Below, piece after piece: positions 17,501 to 25,345 of a DNA stretch of 52,114 bases. Made by a program: the position numbers and the translations under genes. This DNA is from Bacteroidales bacterium (GTDB taxonomy: Bacteria > Bacteroidota > Bacteroidia > Bacteroidales > UBA932), in contig JAFUWX010000102.1 of assembly GCA_017471025.1 (NCBI GenBank), positions 1-52,114 on the forward strand, read 5' to 3'. The notes under the pieces were generated by a model, which saw nothing but the letters and a program-made list of their open reading frames with translations, was not told the DNA's origin and ran no database searches. The stretch's first letter is position 1, and each line of letters begins with the position of its first letter.

Positions 17501-18136
17501 ATGGCACTTTATCTTAAGAAAGAACTCGACAACGAAGCGACCATCGCAGTATGGCAGATTACCGAGACGGAGCAGGAACTGATCGACCTGAGCTCGACTC
17601 CGTCCGATGAAATGGAGGAAATCTCCTTCCTGGGCAGCGAATCCCTGCGCAAGCAGCGGCTTGCCGTCCGCGCCCTCCTGAATGAGCTCTTCGAGGAAAA
17701 GGTCTATCTGAGCCACCACGACAACGGCAAGCCCTACCTCGAAAACATGGTGACGAACATCAGCATCACCCATACCGACAAATATGTCGCCGTCATCCTC
17801 CACGACGAGGAAGACGTGGGCATCGACATCGAATCCCTGGACCGGGACTTCTCCGCCGTAGAGAAAAAGGCCCTGTCCGAAGATGAGATCGAGGACCTGG
17901 ACGACGACCGCCGCAACGAGCAGCTGGCCATCTACTGGTGCGCCAAGGAAGCGATTTTCAAACGCGTATCCGCCTACAACGTCGATTTCGCCGAGCAGAT
18001 TGAAATCGAGCGATTCCGCCCCCGCGGAGAAGGCGAGCTGGAGGCCACCTTCATCAACAAGCGCGGCTACGAAGAGGAATTCGAGCTGGAATACATGACC
18101 TTCGACCGCCATGTCCTCGTCTGGGTCGTCGGATAA
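17501..18136 (+). CDS. 4'-phosphopantetheinyl transferase superfamily protein
   Basis: A 211-residue Sfp-type enzyme. The family motifs are visible: ITHTDKYVAV, VGIDIE (Mg and CoA binding) and WCAKEAIFK. Such enzymes transfer phosphopantetheine from CoA to a Ser of carrier proteins. No carrier-protein, PKS or NRPS gene is in the window, so the partner may be the housekeeping acyl carrier protein. A promoter lies at 17232-17261, and mdh follows 50 bases later. Confidence 0.9.
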   Translation: MALYLKKELDNEATIAVWQITETEQELIDLSSTPSDEMEEISFLGSESLRKQRLAVRALLNELFEEKVYLSHHDNGKPYLENMVTNISITHTDKYVAVILHDEEDVGIDIESLDRDFSAVEKKALSEDEIEDLDDDRRNEQLAIYWCAKEAIFKRVSAYNVDFAEQIEIERFRPRGEGELEATFINKRGYEEEFELEYMTFDRHVLVWVVG

Positions 18137-18186
18137 AGCGTCCCGCGTGATAAAGTATCAGTAGTCAATATAAACAATACGAAAAA

Positions 18187-19173
18187 ATGAAATTTCTGAC
18201 AAACGAAAAACTGGTCATCGTCGGCGCTGCCGGTATGATCGGTTCCAACATGGTCCAGACCGCCTGCATGCTCGGCCTGACCCCCAACATCTGTCTGTAC
18301 GACATCTTTGAGCCCGGTCTGAAGGGCGTTCTGGCCGAAATGGACCACTGCGCATTCCCCGGCGTGAACCTGACTGCCACCATCGACCCGGCCGTCGCTT
18401 TCAAGGATGCCAAATATATCATCTCCTCCGGCGGCGCCCCGCGTAAAGAAGGCATGACCCGCGAGGACTTGCTGAAAGGCAACTGCCAGATCGCCGCTGA
18501 ATTCGGCGACAACATCAAGAAATACTGCCCCGATGTGAAGCACGTCGTCGTGATCTTCAACCCGGCTGACGTCACCGCCCTGACGGCCCTGATCCATGCC
18601 GGTCTGAAGCCCGAGCAACTCACCTCCCTGGCCGCCCTCGACAGCACCCGTCTGCAGGAAGCCCTGGCCCAGGAATTCGGCGTACAGCAGTGCAAGGTGA
18701 CCGGTGCCCACACCTATGGTGGTCACGGTGAGGCCATGGCCGTTTTCGCCTCCCAGGTCAAGATCGACGGCAAGCCCCTTGCCGAGATGGGTCTGAGCGC
18801 AGAGCGCTTCGAAGAAATCAAGCACAACACCATCCAGGGTGGCAGCAACATCATCAAGCTCCGCGGACGCAGCTCCTTCCAGAGCCCGGCTTACAACGCC
18901 GTGAAGATGATCGAGGCCGCGATGGGCGGCGAGCCCTTCACCTGGCCGGCCGGCACCTATGTCAACAACGGGAAGTACCGCAACGTCATGATGGCCATGC
19001 CGACCGTCATCGACGCGACCGGCGCACACTTCAGCAACCCGGAAGGCACAGCCGAAGAAATGGCGGCCCTGGACGCTTCCTACGGGCACCTCTGCAAGAT
19101 GCGTGACGAGATCATCAGCCTCGGCATCATCCCGGCGACGGAAGACTGGAAGAAGTCCAACCCGAACCTATAA
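18187..19173 (+). CDS. mdh: Malate dehydrogenase
   Basis: A 328-residue NAD-dependent dehydrogenase with the Rossmann motif VGAAGMIGSN, catalytic-loop residues around GGAPRKEGMTRED (substrate-binding Arg), NPADVTAL, and the catalytic His in GAHTYGGHGEAM. It interconverts malate and oxaloacetate. GVGAAG is shortened to GAAG as in other Bacteroidota enzymes. No clear promoter lies in the 50 bases upstream, so read-through from the previous gene is possible. A strong terminator follows. Confidence 0.93.
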   Translation: MKFLTNEKLVIVGAAGMIGSNMVQTACMLGLTPNICLYDIFEPGLKGVLAEMDHCAFPGVNLTATIDPAVAFKDAKYIISSGGAPRKEGMTREDLLKGNCQIAAEFGDNIKKYCPDVKHVVVIFNPADVTALTALIHAGLKPEQLTSLAALDSTRLQEALAQEFGVQQCKVTGAHTYGGHGEAMAVFASQVKIDGKPLAEMGLSAERFEEIKHNTIQGGSNIIKLRGRSSFQSPAYNAVKMIEAAMGGEPFTWPAGTYVNNGKYRNVMMAMPTVIDATGAHFSNPEGTAEEMAALDASYGHLCKMRDEIISLGIIPATEDWKKSNPNL

Positions 19174-19199
19174 GCAATTCATACACAAATAATTTCCCT

Positions 19200-19234
19200 C
19201 CCCCGGGAGCCTCTCGCTCCCGGGGGTCTTTTTT
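19200..19234 (+). terminator. Strong rho-independent terminator of mdh
   Basis: An 11-bp perfect GC-rich stem (CCCCCGGGAGC, 5-base loop, GCTCCCGGGGG) is followed by TCTTTTTT. Confidence 0.95.
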
Positions 19235-19305
19235 GGACCCGGGCGGAACAGCCGGCGAAAAATGGGACGGCCGGGAAAAAGGGTAAGGCCGGACAGGCTG
19301 GACTC

Positions 19306-20685
19306 TCAGCCCTTCCGCTGTTGCTCGAATTCCTTCAGGGCCTGGATGGCCTTGGGATAGAGGAAAAACAGGGAGACGACGGTGACCCAGGCCATCAGGC
19401 CGACGCCGATGTCGCCCAATTGCCAAATCATATCGGCCTCGCGCACGGCGCCGAACACCACGGCCAGCAGCATGAGCGCCTGGAAAATCCGGATGGCTAT
19501 CTTTTCGACCCGGGGACTGCGGCCGCGGCACAGGTAAATCAGGCTGGACTCCGCATAGAAATAATAGGCCATGATGGTGCTGAAAGCAAAGAAGACCATG
19601 GCCACGGAGACGAACTCGCTGCCGAAGCCGGCAAAGACGGAATCGACGGCGCTCTGGGTATAGCCGACATAGTTGTTGGCCAGCTGCGGCGCGCTCTCAT
19701 ACAGGAAGGCTCCGGTCTTGGCATCCAGGATGTTATAGGTCCCGGACGTGAGGATCATCAGCGCCGTGGCCGTACAGACCAGCAGGGTATCGACATAGAC
19801 CGAAAAAGCCTGTGCCAGACCTTGTTGTGCCGGATGCGGGACGTCCGCGGCCGCCGACACGATGGCGCCGGTCCTCTGCCCCGCCTCGTTGGAAAAGATG
19901 CCGCGCTTGACGCCCATCGCGATGGTCGAGCCGAGAATCCCGCCACAGACCGGGTGGATGCCGAAGGCGTTGGTGACGATGGCGCCCAGCACCTCGGGGA
20001 CTTCGCGGATATGGAAACCGATGACGACCAGGGCCATCAGGATATACCCCAGGGCCATAAACGGCGTCACGACCGACGCGACGCGGGCGATGCGCTGCAC
20101 GCCACCGAGCACCACAAGCCCCAGCAACACGGCCAGGACGATGCCCGTCGTCAGGGTAGAGACGGGAAAAGCGTTATGGACGGCGGAGGAGACCCCGTTG
20201 GCCTGGACGGTAGTCAGGAAAAGTCCGCAACCGACGACCGTGATGGCCGCGAAGGCGATGCCCAGCCAGCGCAGCCCCAGCCCCTTTTCGATAAAGCTGA
20301 ACGGGCCGCCCCGGTATCCGGAGCGGTGGTGGAATTTGTACATCTGGGCCAGCGTGGACTCGATAAAGGCGGTAGAGGCCCCGAAAAAGGCCACCACCCA
20401 CATCCAGAAGACGGCCCCGGGGCCGCCGAACGCGATGGCCGTAGCCACGCCGACGATGTTGCCGGTCCCGACCCGGCCGGAAAGGGCGATGCAGAAGGCT
20501 TGGAAAGAGGAGATCCCTTTGCCGCCGGTATTGCGGCTGAACAGAGAACGGATCATCGTCCCGAAGCGGCGCACCTGCACGAAGCGGGTACGGATGGAGA
20601 AATACAGGCCGGCGACAATCAGGAGAACGACCAGAACGGGGTTCCAGACGACCTCATTGGCTACCGATATGATTTTCTCCAACAT
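19306..20685 (-). CDS. Sodium:alanine symporter family (AGCS) transporter
   Basis: A 459-residue inner-membrane protein with about ten helices. GRVGTGNIVGVATAI and GGPGAVFWMWVVAFFG are AGCS signatures, and TTVQANGVSSAV and GVKRGIFSNEAGQR are also typical. It probably imports alanine or glycine with sodium. The start is the ATG at 20685, 8 bases from a matching -7 box. It is a single gene. Confidence 0.93.
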   Translation of the reverse strand: MLEKIISVANEVVWNPVLVVLLIVAGLYFSIRTRFVQVRRFGTMIRSLFSRNTGGKGISSFQAFCIALSGRVGTGNIVGVATAIAFGGPGAVFWMWVVAFFGASTAFIESTLAQMYKFHHRSGYRGGPFSFIEKGLGLRWLGIAFAAITVVGCGLFLTTVQANGVSSAVHNAFPVSTLTTGIVLAVLLGLVVLGGVQRIARVASVVTPFMALGYILMALVVIGFHIREVPEVLGAIVTNAFGIHPVCGGILGSTIAMGVKRGIFSNEAGQRTGAIVSAAADVPHPAQQGLAQAFSVYVDTLLVCTATALMILTSGTYNILDAKTGAFLYESAPQLANNYVGYTQSAVDSVFAGFGSEFVSVAMVFFAFSTIMAYYFYAESSLIYLCRGRSPRVEKIAIRIFQALMLLAVVFGAVREADMIWQLGDIGVGLMAWVTVVSLFFLYPKAIQALKEFEQQRKG

Positions 20686-20692
20686 ACGGAGC

Positions 20693-20723
20693 CAAATATA
20701 ATGATTTGTTGGGAATTATGCAA
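20693..20723 (-). promoter_or_regulatory. Promoter of the AGCS transporter
   Basis: On the minus strand TTG (20723-20721), 20 bases, TATATTTG (20700-20693). The leader would be only a few bases long. Confidence 0.7.
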
Positions 20724-20733
20724 TCTGCCGGGT

Positions 20734-21606
20734 TTATTTTTCCCGGCCCTCCGCGTTCTCCAGACGATAGGAAAGCGTCCAGCGGAAGGCCTGCCCAGGC
20801 GCCGCCGAAAAGGCATTGTAAGGCTCCAGACAGGCGATCCTGTGGTTGGCCCAGAGGACGGTCCTTCGCACCGGTACCGAGCCGGAAATCCGCACGGCGA
20901 GCGGCCCCTCGCGGACCGTCATGGCGTAAGGCATGCCTTCGGCGCCGGCCTCATGGATATTGCCGCTATAGACCGATTCCCCGGCCGCGAGCGGGCGCAG
21001 GAAACGGACGCCCGAAGGGGTGAAGGTGACGCTGTCATAGACGCTCCGCCAATCGCCTTCCGGCCGGAAGGGGAAGCCGAGTTCCCGGCCGGGGCCCGTC
21101 TGCAGGCAGTCCATCGTAAAGAAATTGTGGTTATAGACTTCACCACTAAGGGGCGTTTCCGCCTCCAAAGTATGATGGATATCGAAGGCGGCGGGGCCGG
21201 TCAGGCGGATTTCCTTGGTATAGACATACAGCCCTTCCACACGGTGACGGAAGGTGACGGAAGCCGGGGCCGCATGCACCGTCCACTGCCCGGCGTCCCG
21301 GATCGGGTAGAGCCGGAAGCGGTCATAATCATCCTGGGCGGCATCCAGCAGGCCGACGCCGATTTTAACCAGCGTGCCCGGGAAAGGCCCCGGAATGGGG
21401 GAAAACTCCTCAGCCGGCCCCTGGACGGCATCGTGGGCAAAGGGGTCATAGGCCTCGAACCAGGGGGCGCAAAGCTGCCGTCCGTCCAGCAGCAGGCCGG
21501 CAAAGACCCCGCTTCGGTCGAAACGGGTCCCTTGGTAAAAACCGTCGCAGGGATGATGCAGGCGCATCTCCATCCGGCCGGTCGTCAGCGTCAGCAGCTT
21601 GTCCAT
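20734..21606 (-). CDS. Galactose mutarotase-like protein, uncharacterised
   Basis: A 290-residue beta-rich protein that looks like the aldose 1-epimerase/mutarotase-like superfamily (LEAETPLSGEVYNHNFFTMD, YTKEIRLTGPAAFDIHHTL). I recognise no precise family. Start at the ATG at 21606; the open frame upstream runs antisense through the phosphodiesterase-like gene and is not credible. A 25-codon frame at 21668-21591 overlaps the start. Confidence 0.7.
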   Translation of the reverse strand: MDKLLTLTTGRMEMRLHHPCDGFYQGTRFDRSGVFAGLLLDGRQLCAPWFEAYDPFAHDAVQGPAEEFSPIPGPFPGTLVKIGVGLLDAAQDDYDRFRLYPIRDAGQWTVHAAPASVTFRHRVEGLYVYTKEIRLTGPAAFDIHHTLEAETPLSGEVYNHNFFTMDCLQTGPGRELGFPFRPEGDWRSVYDSVTFTPSGVRFLRPLAAGESVYSGNIHEAGAEGMPYAMTVREGPLAVRISGSVPVRRTVLWANHRIACLEPYNAFSAAPGQAFRWTLSYRLENAEGREK

Positions 21607-21668
21607 CTGATATATATTGCGACATCTACGATCTTGTCGTACAGGATTTTGATGTCTTTTTTGTCCAT
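21591..21668 (-). CDS. Upstream short ORF overlapping the mutarotase-like start
   Basis: A 25-residue frame (begins MDKKDIKILYDKIVDVAIYI) starts about 20 bases after a perfect promoter and stops 15 bases inside the next gene. It could be a translated leader that couples into the downstream gene, the worn start of a longer gene, or chance. Confidence 0.3.
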   Translation of the reverse strand: MDKKDIKILYDKIVDVAIYIRWTSC

Positions 21669-21686
21669 AGGTTTGTAACGATGATT

Positions 21687-21718
21687 CAAAAATAGGCATA
21701 TTCCCGATAAAATCCAAA
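21687..21718 (-). promoter_or_regulatory. Promoter of the mutarotase-like gene
   Basis: Minus strand TTTG (21718-21715), 20 bases, TATTTTTG (21694-21687). It lies back-to-back with the plus-strand promoter at 21729. Confidence 0.8.
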
Positions 21719-21728
21719 TCCCCTATGC

Positions 21729-21760
21729 TTTGGATATCCCGCAAAAAATGGCTATCTTGC
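21729..21760 (+). promoter_or_regulatory. Promoter of the phosphodiesterase-like lipoprotein gene
   Basis: TTTG (21729-21732), 20 bases, TATCTTGC (21753-21760), one base off consensus. It supports translation start at 21787 rather than further upstream. Confidence 0.7.
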
Positions 21761-21786
21761 ATCGGAACAAGGAAAATCGCTCGTAT

Positions 21787-22740
21787 ATGAAAACCCAATT
21801 CTTGATTGCTGTTACCTGCCTGGCGGTCCTCGCGACCGGCTGCTGTGCAGACAAACCCCAGCCGAAGGCCGGGCACGTGGTATTCGTCGGCATCGACGGA
21901 CTGGCATCCTGGTGCCTGGAGCAGGCACTCGACGGCACGGCCACCCTCAGCGGCGAAGCCGTAGAAATCCCCCATATCCGCCAAATGATGGAAGGCGGGG
22001 CCTATACCCTGCGGAAACGTTCCGTGATGCCGTCCGCCTCGGCCATCAACTGGGCCAGTATCTTCAACGGCGTTCCGACCGAGATGCATGGCTACAACGC
22101 CTGGAATTCCCGCAAACCGGCCATTCCGGCCGCCGAAACCGGCATCAACGGCATGCCCACGACCGTCTATACCCTCCTCCGCGCCCAGCGGCCTGAAGCC
22201 GTCAGCGGCGCCCAGTACAACTGGGACGGTATCGGCTATGTGATCGATACGCTGGCGGCCTCCTGGCACCGTTTCGACCCCACCGTACACAGAGACCCGG
22301 CCTACACGTCGGCAGCCTATACGGCCCGGGCCTTGGAATACCTCGCATCGGCGGGGCCCGCATTCTTCACCCTCTATTATGACGAATTGGATGCTGCCGG
22401 CCATGGAACCGGGTGGGGCTCAGATACTTACTATTCCGTGCTCGAAGAACTGGACGCCTGCATCGGACAGCTCATGGACGGACTCCGGGAAGCCGGCATC
22501 TGGGACGATACCCTCCTGGTCCTCTCTTCCGACCATGGCGGCAAAGACCGGGGACACGGCGGATTCACCATCGAAGAACTGGAGGCGCCTTTCATCGTCT
22601 ATGGGAAACCGGTCAAATCCACCGGGGCCATCACCCGTACCATGATGCAGTACGACGTCGCGGCCAACTTCGCCTATATGCTGGGCCTGGACATTCCGGA
22701 CCACTGGCGCGGCCGTCCTTTCCCGGAAATCTTCGAATAA
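21787..22740 (+). CDS. Alkaline phosphatase-superfamily phosphodiesterase/sulfatase-like lipoprotein
   Basis: A 317-residue lipoprotein (signal ends LATGC, Cys18) of the type I phosphodiesterase/nucleotide pyrophosphatase branch of the alkaline phosphatase superfamily. Metal ligands expected in this fold are visible: Asp in VGIDGLASW, Asp/His in YYDELDAAGHG, and Asp-His in SSDHGGKDRGHGG. The nucleophile lies around PSASAINWASIFNG (Ser or Thr). It probably hydrolyses a phosphoester in the periplasm or at the surface. Start at 21787 fits the promoter; an in-frame upstream start lies inside the promoter. Confidence 0.88.
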   Translation: MKTQFLIAVTCLAVLATGCCADKPQPKAGHVVFVGIDGLASWCLEQALDGTATLSGEAVEIPHIRQMMEGGAYTLRKRSVMPSASAINWASIFNGVPTEMHGYNAWNSRKPAIPAAETGINGMPTTVYTLLRAQRPEAVSGAQYNWDGIGYVIDTLAASWHRFDPTVHRDPAYTSAAYTARALEYLASAGPAFFTLYYDELDAAGHGTGWGSDTYYSVLEELDACIGQLMDGLREAGIWDDTLLVLSSDHGGKDRGHGGFTIEELEAPFIVYGKPVKSTGAITRTMMQYDVAANFAYMLGLDIPDHWRGRPFPEIFE

Positions 22741-22776
22741 CGCCGGCCCCTTCGAAAGTCAACGGCAGAAAAACGG

Positions 22777-22812
22777 AATCAGGCACTTACGAATCTTCGT
22801 AAGTGCCTGATT
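22777..22812. terminator. Long hairpin between the phosphodiesterase gene and tRNA-Pro
   Basis: Perfect 17-bp inverted repeat (22777-22793 with 22796-22812). On the minus strand it is followed by CCGTTTTTC, so it suits termination of the minus-strand tRNA; it can also stop the plus-strand gene. Confidence 0.75.
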
Positions 22813-22821
22813 ATCAAGTGT

Positions 22822-22894
22822 CTGGATGAAAGGACTTGAACCTTCGACCTCCTGGTCCCTAACCAGGTGCGCTACCAACTGCGCCACATCCAGT
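22822..22894 (-). tRNA. tRNA-Pro, anticodon AGG
   Basis: Cloverleaf: acceptor CTGGATG/CATCCAG, D stem GCGC/GCGC, anticodon stem CCTGG/CCAGG with loop TTAGGGA (anticodon AGG), T stem GAAGG/CCTTT with one G-T pair, loop TTCAAGT. The C1-G72 pair, A73 and G37 are proline identity features. CCA is not encoded. A34 is rare in bacterial proline tRNAs. Confidence 0.93.
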
Positions 22895-22909
22895 TGCAAA
22901 TGCGAATGC

Positions 22910-22917
22910 AAAGTTAC
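22910..22917 (-). promoter_or_regulatory. -7 box of tRNA-Pro(AGG)
   Basis: TAACTTTG on the minus strand, 16 bases before the tRNA 5' end. The -33 box is unclear. Confidence 0.65.
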
Positions 22918-22979
22918 ACATTTTTTGGGAAAACAAAAGCAATTCCGCAAAAAAACAAGCCTCCCGGGATGAATTCATA

Positions 22980-23010
22980 TTGAATTATTCATAAATCCTC
23001 CGTATCTTTG
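22980..23010 (+). promoter_or_regulatory. Promoter of tRNA-Pro(TGG) and probably the DUF1538 operon
   Basis: TTG (22980-22982), 20 bases, TATCTTTG (23003-23010), about 20 bases before the tRNA. No second promoter is seen between the tRNA and the next gene. Confidence 0.8.
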
Positions 23011-23030
23011 TAGTCCGCCTAAATCAAAAT

Positions 23031-23104
23031 CGGGGTGTGGCGCAGTTGGCTAGCGCATCTGCTTTGGGAGCAGAGGGTCCCGTGTTCGAGTCACGGTACC
23101 CCGA
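23031..23104 (+). tRNA. tRNA-Pro, anticodon TGG
   Basis: Acceptor CGGGGTG/TACCCCG, D stem GCGC/GCGC, anticodon stem TCTGC/GCAGA with loop TTTGGGA (anticodon TGG), T stem CCGTG/CACGG with loop TTCGAGT, discriminator A. CCA is not encoded. Confidence 0.97.
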
Positions 23105-23130
23105 CTCAGGCCGCAACGGCAATCCAGCTT

Positions 23131-24657
23131 ATGTGGAAAGGATTATTTAACAAGACCAAGGAATCCCTCACCTCCGTATTGCCGGTGGGGATTATCGTAT
23201 TTCTCTTATCATTGACCCCGCTCGTCTCGCTGTCGGGCAAAGAATTGCTGGTGTTCGGCTTGTCCGCGCTGGCGCTGATCCTCGGCATCGCCCTGTTCAA
23301 CCTGGGCGCCGACCTGGCCATGACCCCGATGGGGCAATATATCGGCGAAGGTCTAACGAAGAGCAAGAAATTGAACCTGCTGCTGGCCGTCTGCTTCCTG
23401 ATGGGCCTGCTCATCACGGTCGCAGAGCCTGACCTGAGCGTCCTGGCGTCGCAGGTGAGCTCCATCATGAACGGGACCCTGCTGATCGCCACCGTGGGCG
23501 TCGGCGTGGGACTGTTCCTCCTGCTGGCTACGCTGAAAATCGTCTTCCGCATCGACCTGACCTCGCTGCTGCTGTTTTTCTACCTGGTGTTGTTTTCCCT
23601 GGCGGCGCTGCTGTATGTCTCTGGAAACGAGGCGCTTCTGCCTATGTCCTTCGACTCGGGCGGCGTGACGACCGGCCCCATCACGGTACCGTTCATCATG
23701 GCCCTCGGCGTGGGTATCGCCCTCTCCGTGGGCGGACGGCATGCCAACGAAAACAGCTTCGGCCTGATCGCCCTCTGTTCCATCGGCCCGATCATCGCGG
23801 TGTTGCTGCTGTCCATCTTCTCCAAAGGAACGATGTCGTACAACCTGCCGGACTACAGCGTGGAAGCAGTGCTGGAGGAAGGCCTCTGGGCCAAGATCCT
23901 GGACACCATGGGCGAGGTGGGCGTCTCGCTGGCCCTGATCGTCGCCTTCTTCACCATCCTGCAGCTCACCATCCTGAAACTTCCGCGTAAAACCCTGATT
24001 TCCATTGCCTTCGGCATCGTATTTACCTTCCTCGGCCTGGTCGTCTTCCTGACGGCGGTCGTCGTGGGCTTCATGCCGGTGGGCTACAAGATCGGCGTTT
24101 CCCTGGCGGAATACAACCCGAACCTCCTGATCGGCATCAGCTTCATCATCGGCTTCGTCGTCGTACTCGCGGAGCCGGCGGTGCATGTGCTCAACCAGCA
24201 GGTGGAAGTCATCACGAACGGCCAGGTGAGCCGCCGGCAGATGATGACGGCCCTCTCCATCGGCGTCGGCGTGTCCATCTGTCTGTCCATCATCCGCATC
24301 ATCTTCGATTTCTCCCTGCTGTACTACCTGATCCCGGGCTACCTGATTTCCCTGGGACTGTCCTTCTTCGTGCCGAAGCTGTACACCGCCATCGCCTTCG
24401 ACTCCGGCGGCGTGGCCAGCGGTCCGTTGACGTCCAGTTTCATCCTGCCCATGGCTATCGGCGCCTGCGTGGCCCTGCATGGGGAAGCGGAAGTGCTGTC
24501 CCTGGCCTTCGGTATCGTGTCGATGGTGGCCATGACCCCGCTCATCACGATCCAGGCCCTGGGCTTCAACGCCGTGGTGGACCGTCATGTGCGCAGCAGA
24601 AAGGCCCTGCGCCGGATCCTGGAGGCAGACGACGAGCAAATCATCTATTTCGAATAA
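23131..24657 (+). CDS. DUF1538 family membrane transporter-like protein
   Basis: A 508-residue polytopic protein made of two homologous DUF1538 halves. Each has an AEPDLSVL/AEPAVHVLNQQV segment and a FDSGGVTTGPIT/FDSGGVASGPLT segment, the repeat seen across the family. The transported substrate is unknown. It is followed by two PII-like genes (gap 3 bases, then an 8-base overlap), which suggests PII control of transport. I start it at the ATG at 23131, 26 bases after the tRNA; the longer frame would include the tRNA. Confidence 0.9.
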   Translation: MWKGLFNKTKESLTSVLPVGIIVFLLSLTPLVSLSGKELLVFGLSALALILGIALFNLGADLAMTPMGQYIGEGLTKSKKLNLLLAVCFLMGLLITVAEPDLSVLASQVSSIMNGTLLIATVGVGVGLFLLLATLKIVFRIDLTSLLLFFYLVLFSLAALLYVSGNEALLPMSFDSGGVTTGPITVPFIMALGVGIALSVGGRHANENSFGLIALCSIGPIIAVLLLSIFSKGTMSYNLPDYSVEAVLEEGLWAKILDTMGEVGVSLALIVAFFTILQLTILKLPRKTLISIAFGIVFTFLGLVVFLTAVVVGFMPVGYKIGVSLAEYNPNLLIGISFIIGFVVVLAEPAVHVLNQQVEVITNGQVSRRQMMTALSIGVGVSICLSIIRIIFDFSLLYYLIPGYLISLGLSFFVPKLYTAIAFDSGGVASGPLTSSFILPMAIGACVALHGEAEVLSLAFGIVSMVAMTPLITIQALGFNAVVDRHVRSRKALRRILEADDEQIIYFE

Positions 24658-24660
24658 ACC

Positions 24661-25035
24661 ATGGCAGATATCGTAAAAAATACCGCTCCGGAAAAGCTGG
24701 AGCTCCTGGTAATGGTCGTCAAGGCCAAGCGGGCCAGTTATTTTGCCAATCTGCTCCAGAACACAGGCGCCAACCTGCAGCTGATCACCCAGGCGAGCGG
24801 CACTTCCCCGAAAGCCATCATGGACTATCTGGGCCTGAAGCAATCGAACCGGAGCGCCATTTTCAGCATCGTCCGGGAAGACCAGGTCAAGGATATACTG
24901 GAGCTGCTGAACGAAAAGTTCGACTCCGTCAAGGATGGCGGCGGCATCGCCGTGACCGTGCCCATGTCCAGCATCGTCGGCCTGCTCTCCTATGGATTTC
25001 TCAGTAACGACAAACGCACCATTTCCCATGAATAA
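24661..25035 (+). CDS. PII-like regulatory protein, first of a pair
   Basis: A 124-residue protein of the PII-like ferredoxin fold, the type linked to DUF1538. LELLVMVVKAKRASYFANLL is the first strand-helix and GGGIAVTVPMSSIVGL a core strand. The T-loop is not the classical uridylylated form (no clear Tyr51 motif). It probably binds a nucleotide or metabolite and controls the adjacent membrane protein. Confidence 0.82.
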   Translation: MADIVKNTAPEKLELLVMVVKAKRASYFANLLQNTGANLQLITQASGTSPKAIMDYLGLKQSNRSAIFSIVREDQVKDILELLNEKFDSVKDGGGIAVTVPMSSIVGLLSYGFLSNDKRTISHE

Positions 25036-25339
25036 TACAGCATACCAGATGATTTTTTGCATCGTCAACGCAGGTTTTGCGCAGACGGTGATGGAATCCG
25101 CCAAGAAAGCCGGTGCCAAGGGCGGCACGATTCTCCGCGCCCGCGGTACCGCCAATCCCGAAGCGGAAGAGTTCTTCAACATCAACATCCAGTCTGACAA
25201 GGAGATACTCTTCATCATCGTCCCGACTGAGATCCGGGACGAAGTGATGCGCAAAATCTATGAGGATGCCGGTCTGGCGGAAGAAAGCCAGGGCATCACC
25301 TTCTCCCTGCCCGTCACCCACACAGCCGGCCTGCACTGA
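25028..25339 (+). CDS. PII-like regulatory protein, second of a pair
   Basis: A 103-residue PII-fold protein. MIFCIVNAGFAQTVMESAKK and AGAKGGTILRARGT match the first half of PII proteins, and EILFIIVPTEIRDEVMRKI the second. It starts inside the previous gene (ATG at 25028, before that gene's stop at 25035). It ends 6 bases from the converging guaA stop. Confidence 0.85.
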   Translation: MNNTAYQMIFCIVNAGFAQTVMESAKKAGAKGGTILRARGTANPEAEEFFNINIQSDKEILFIIVPTEIRDEVMRKIYEDAGLAEESQGITFSLPVTHTAGLH

Positions 25340-25345
25340 CCGGGG

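Noticed and set aside
21607..22404. Upstream extension of the mutarotase-like reading frame
   Set aside because: It runs antisense through the phosphodiesterase-like gene and through two good promoters.
23035..23130. N-terminal extension of the DUF1538 reading frame through the tRNA
   Set aside because: The extension is encoded by the tRNA-Pro(TGG) sequence; the family begins near MWKGLFNKT.
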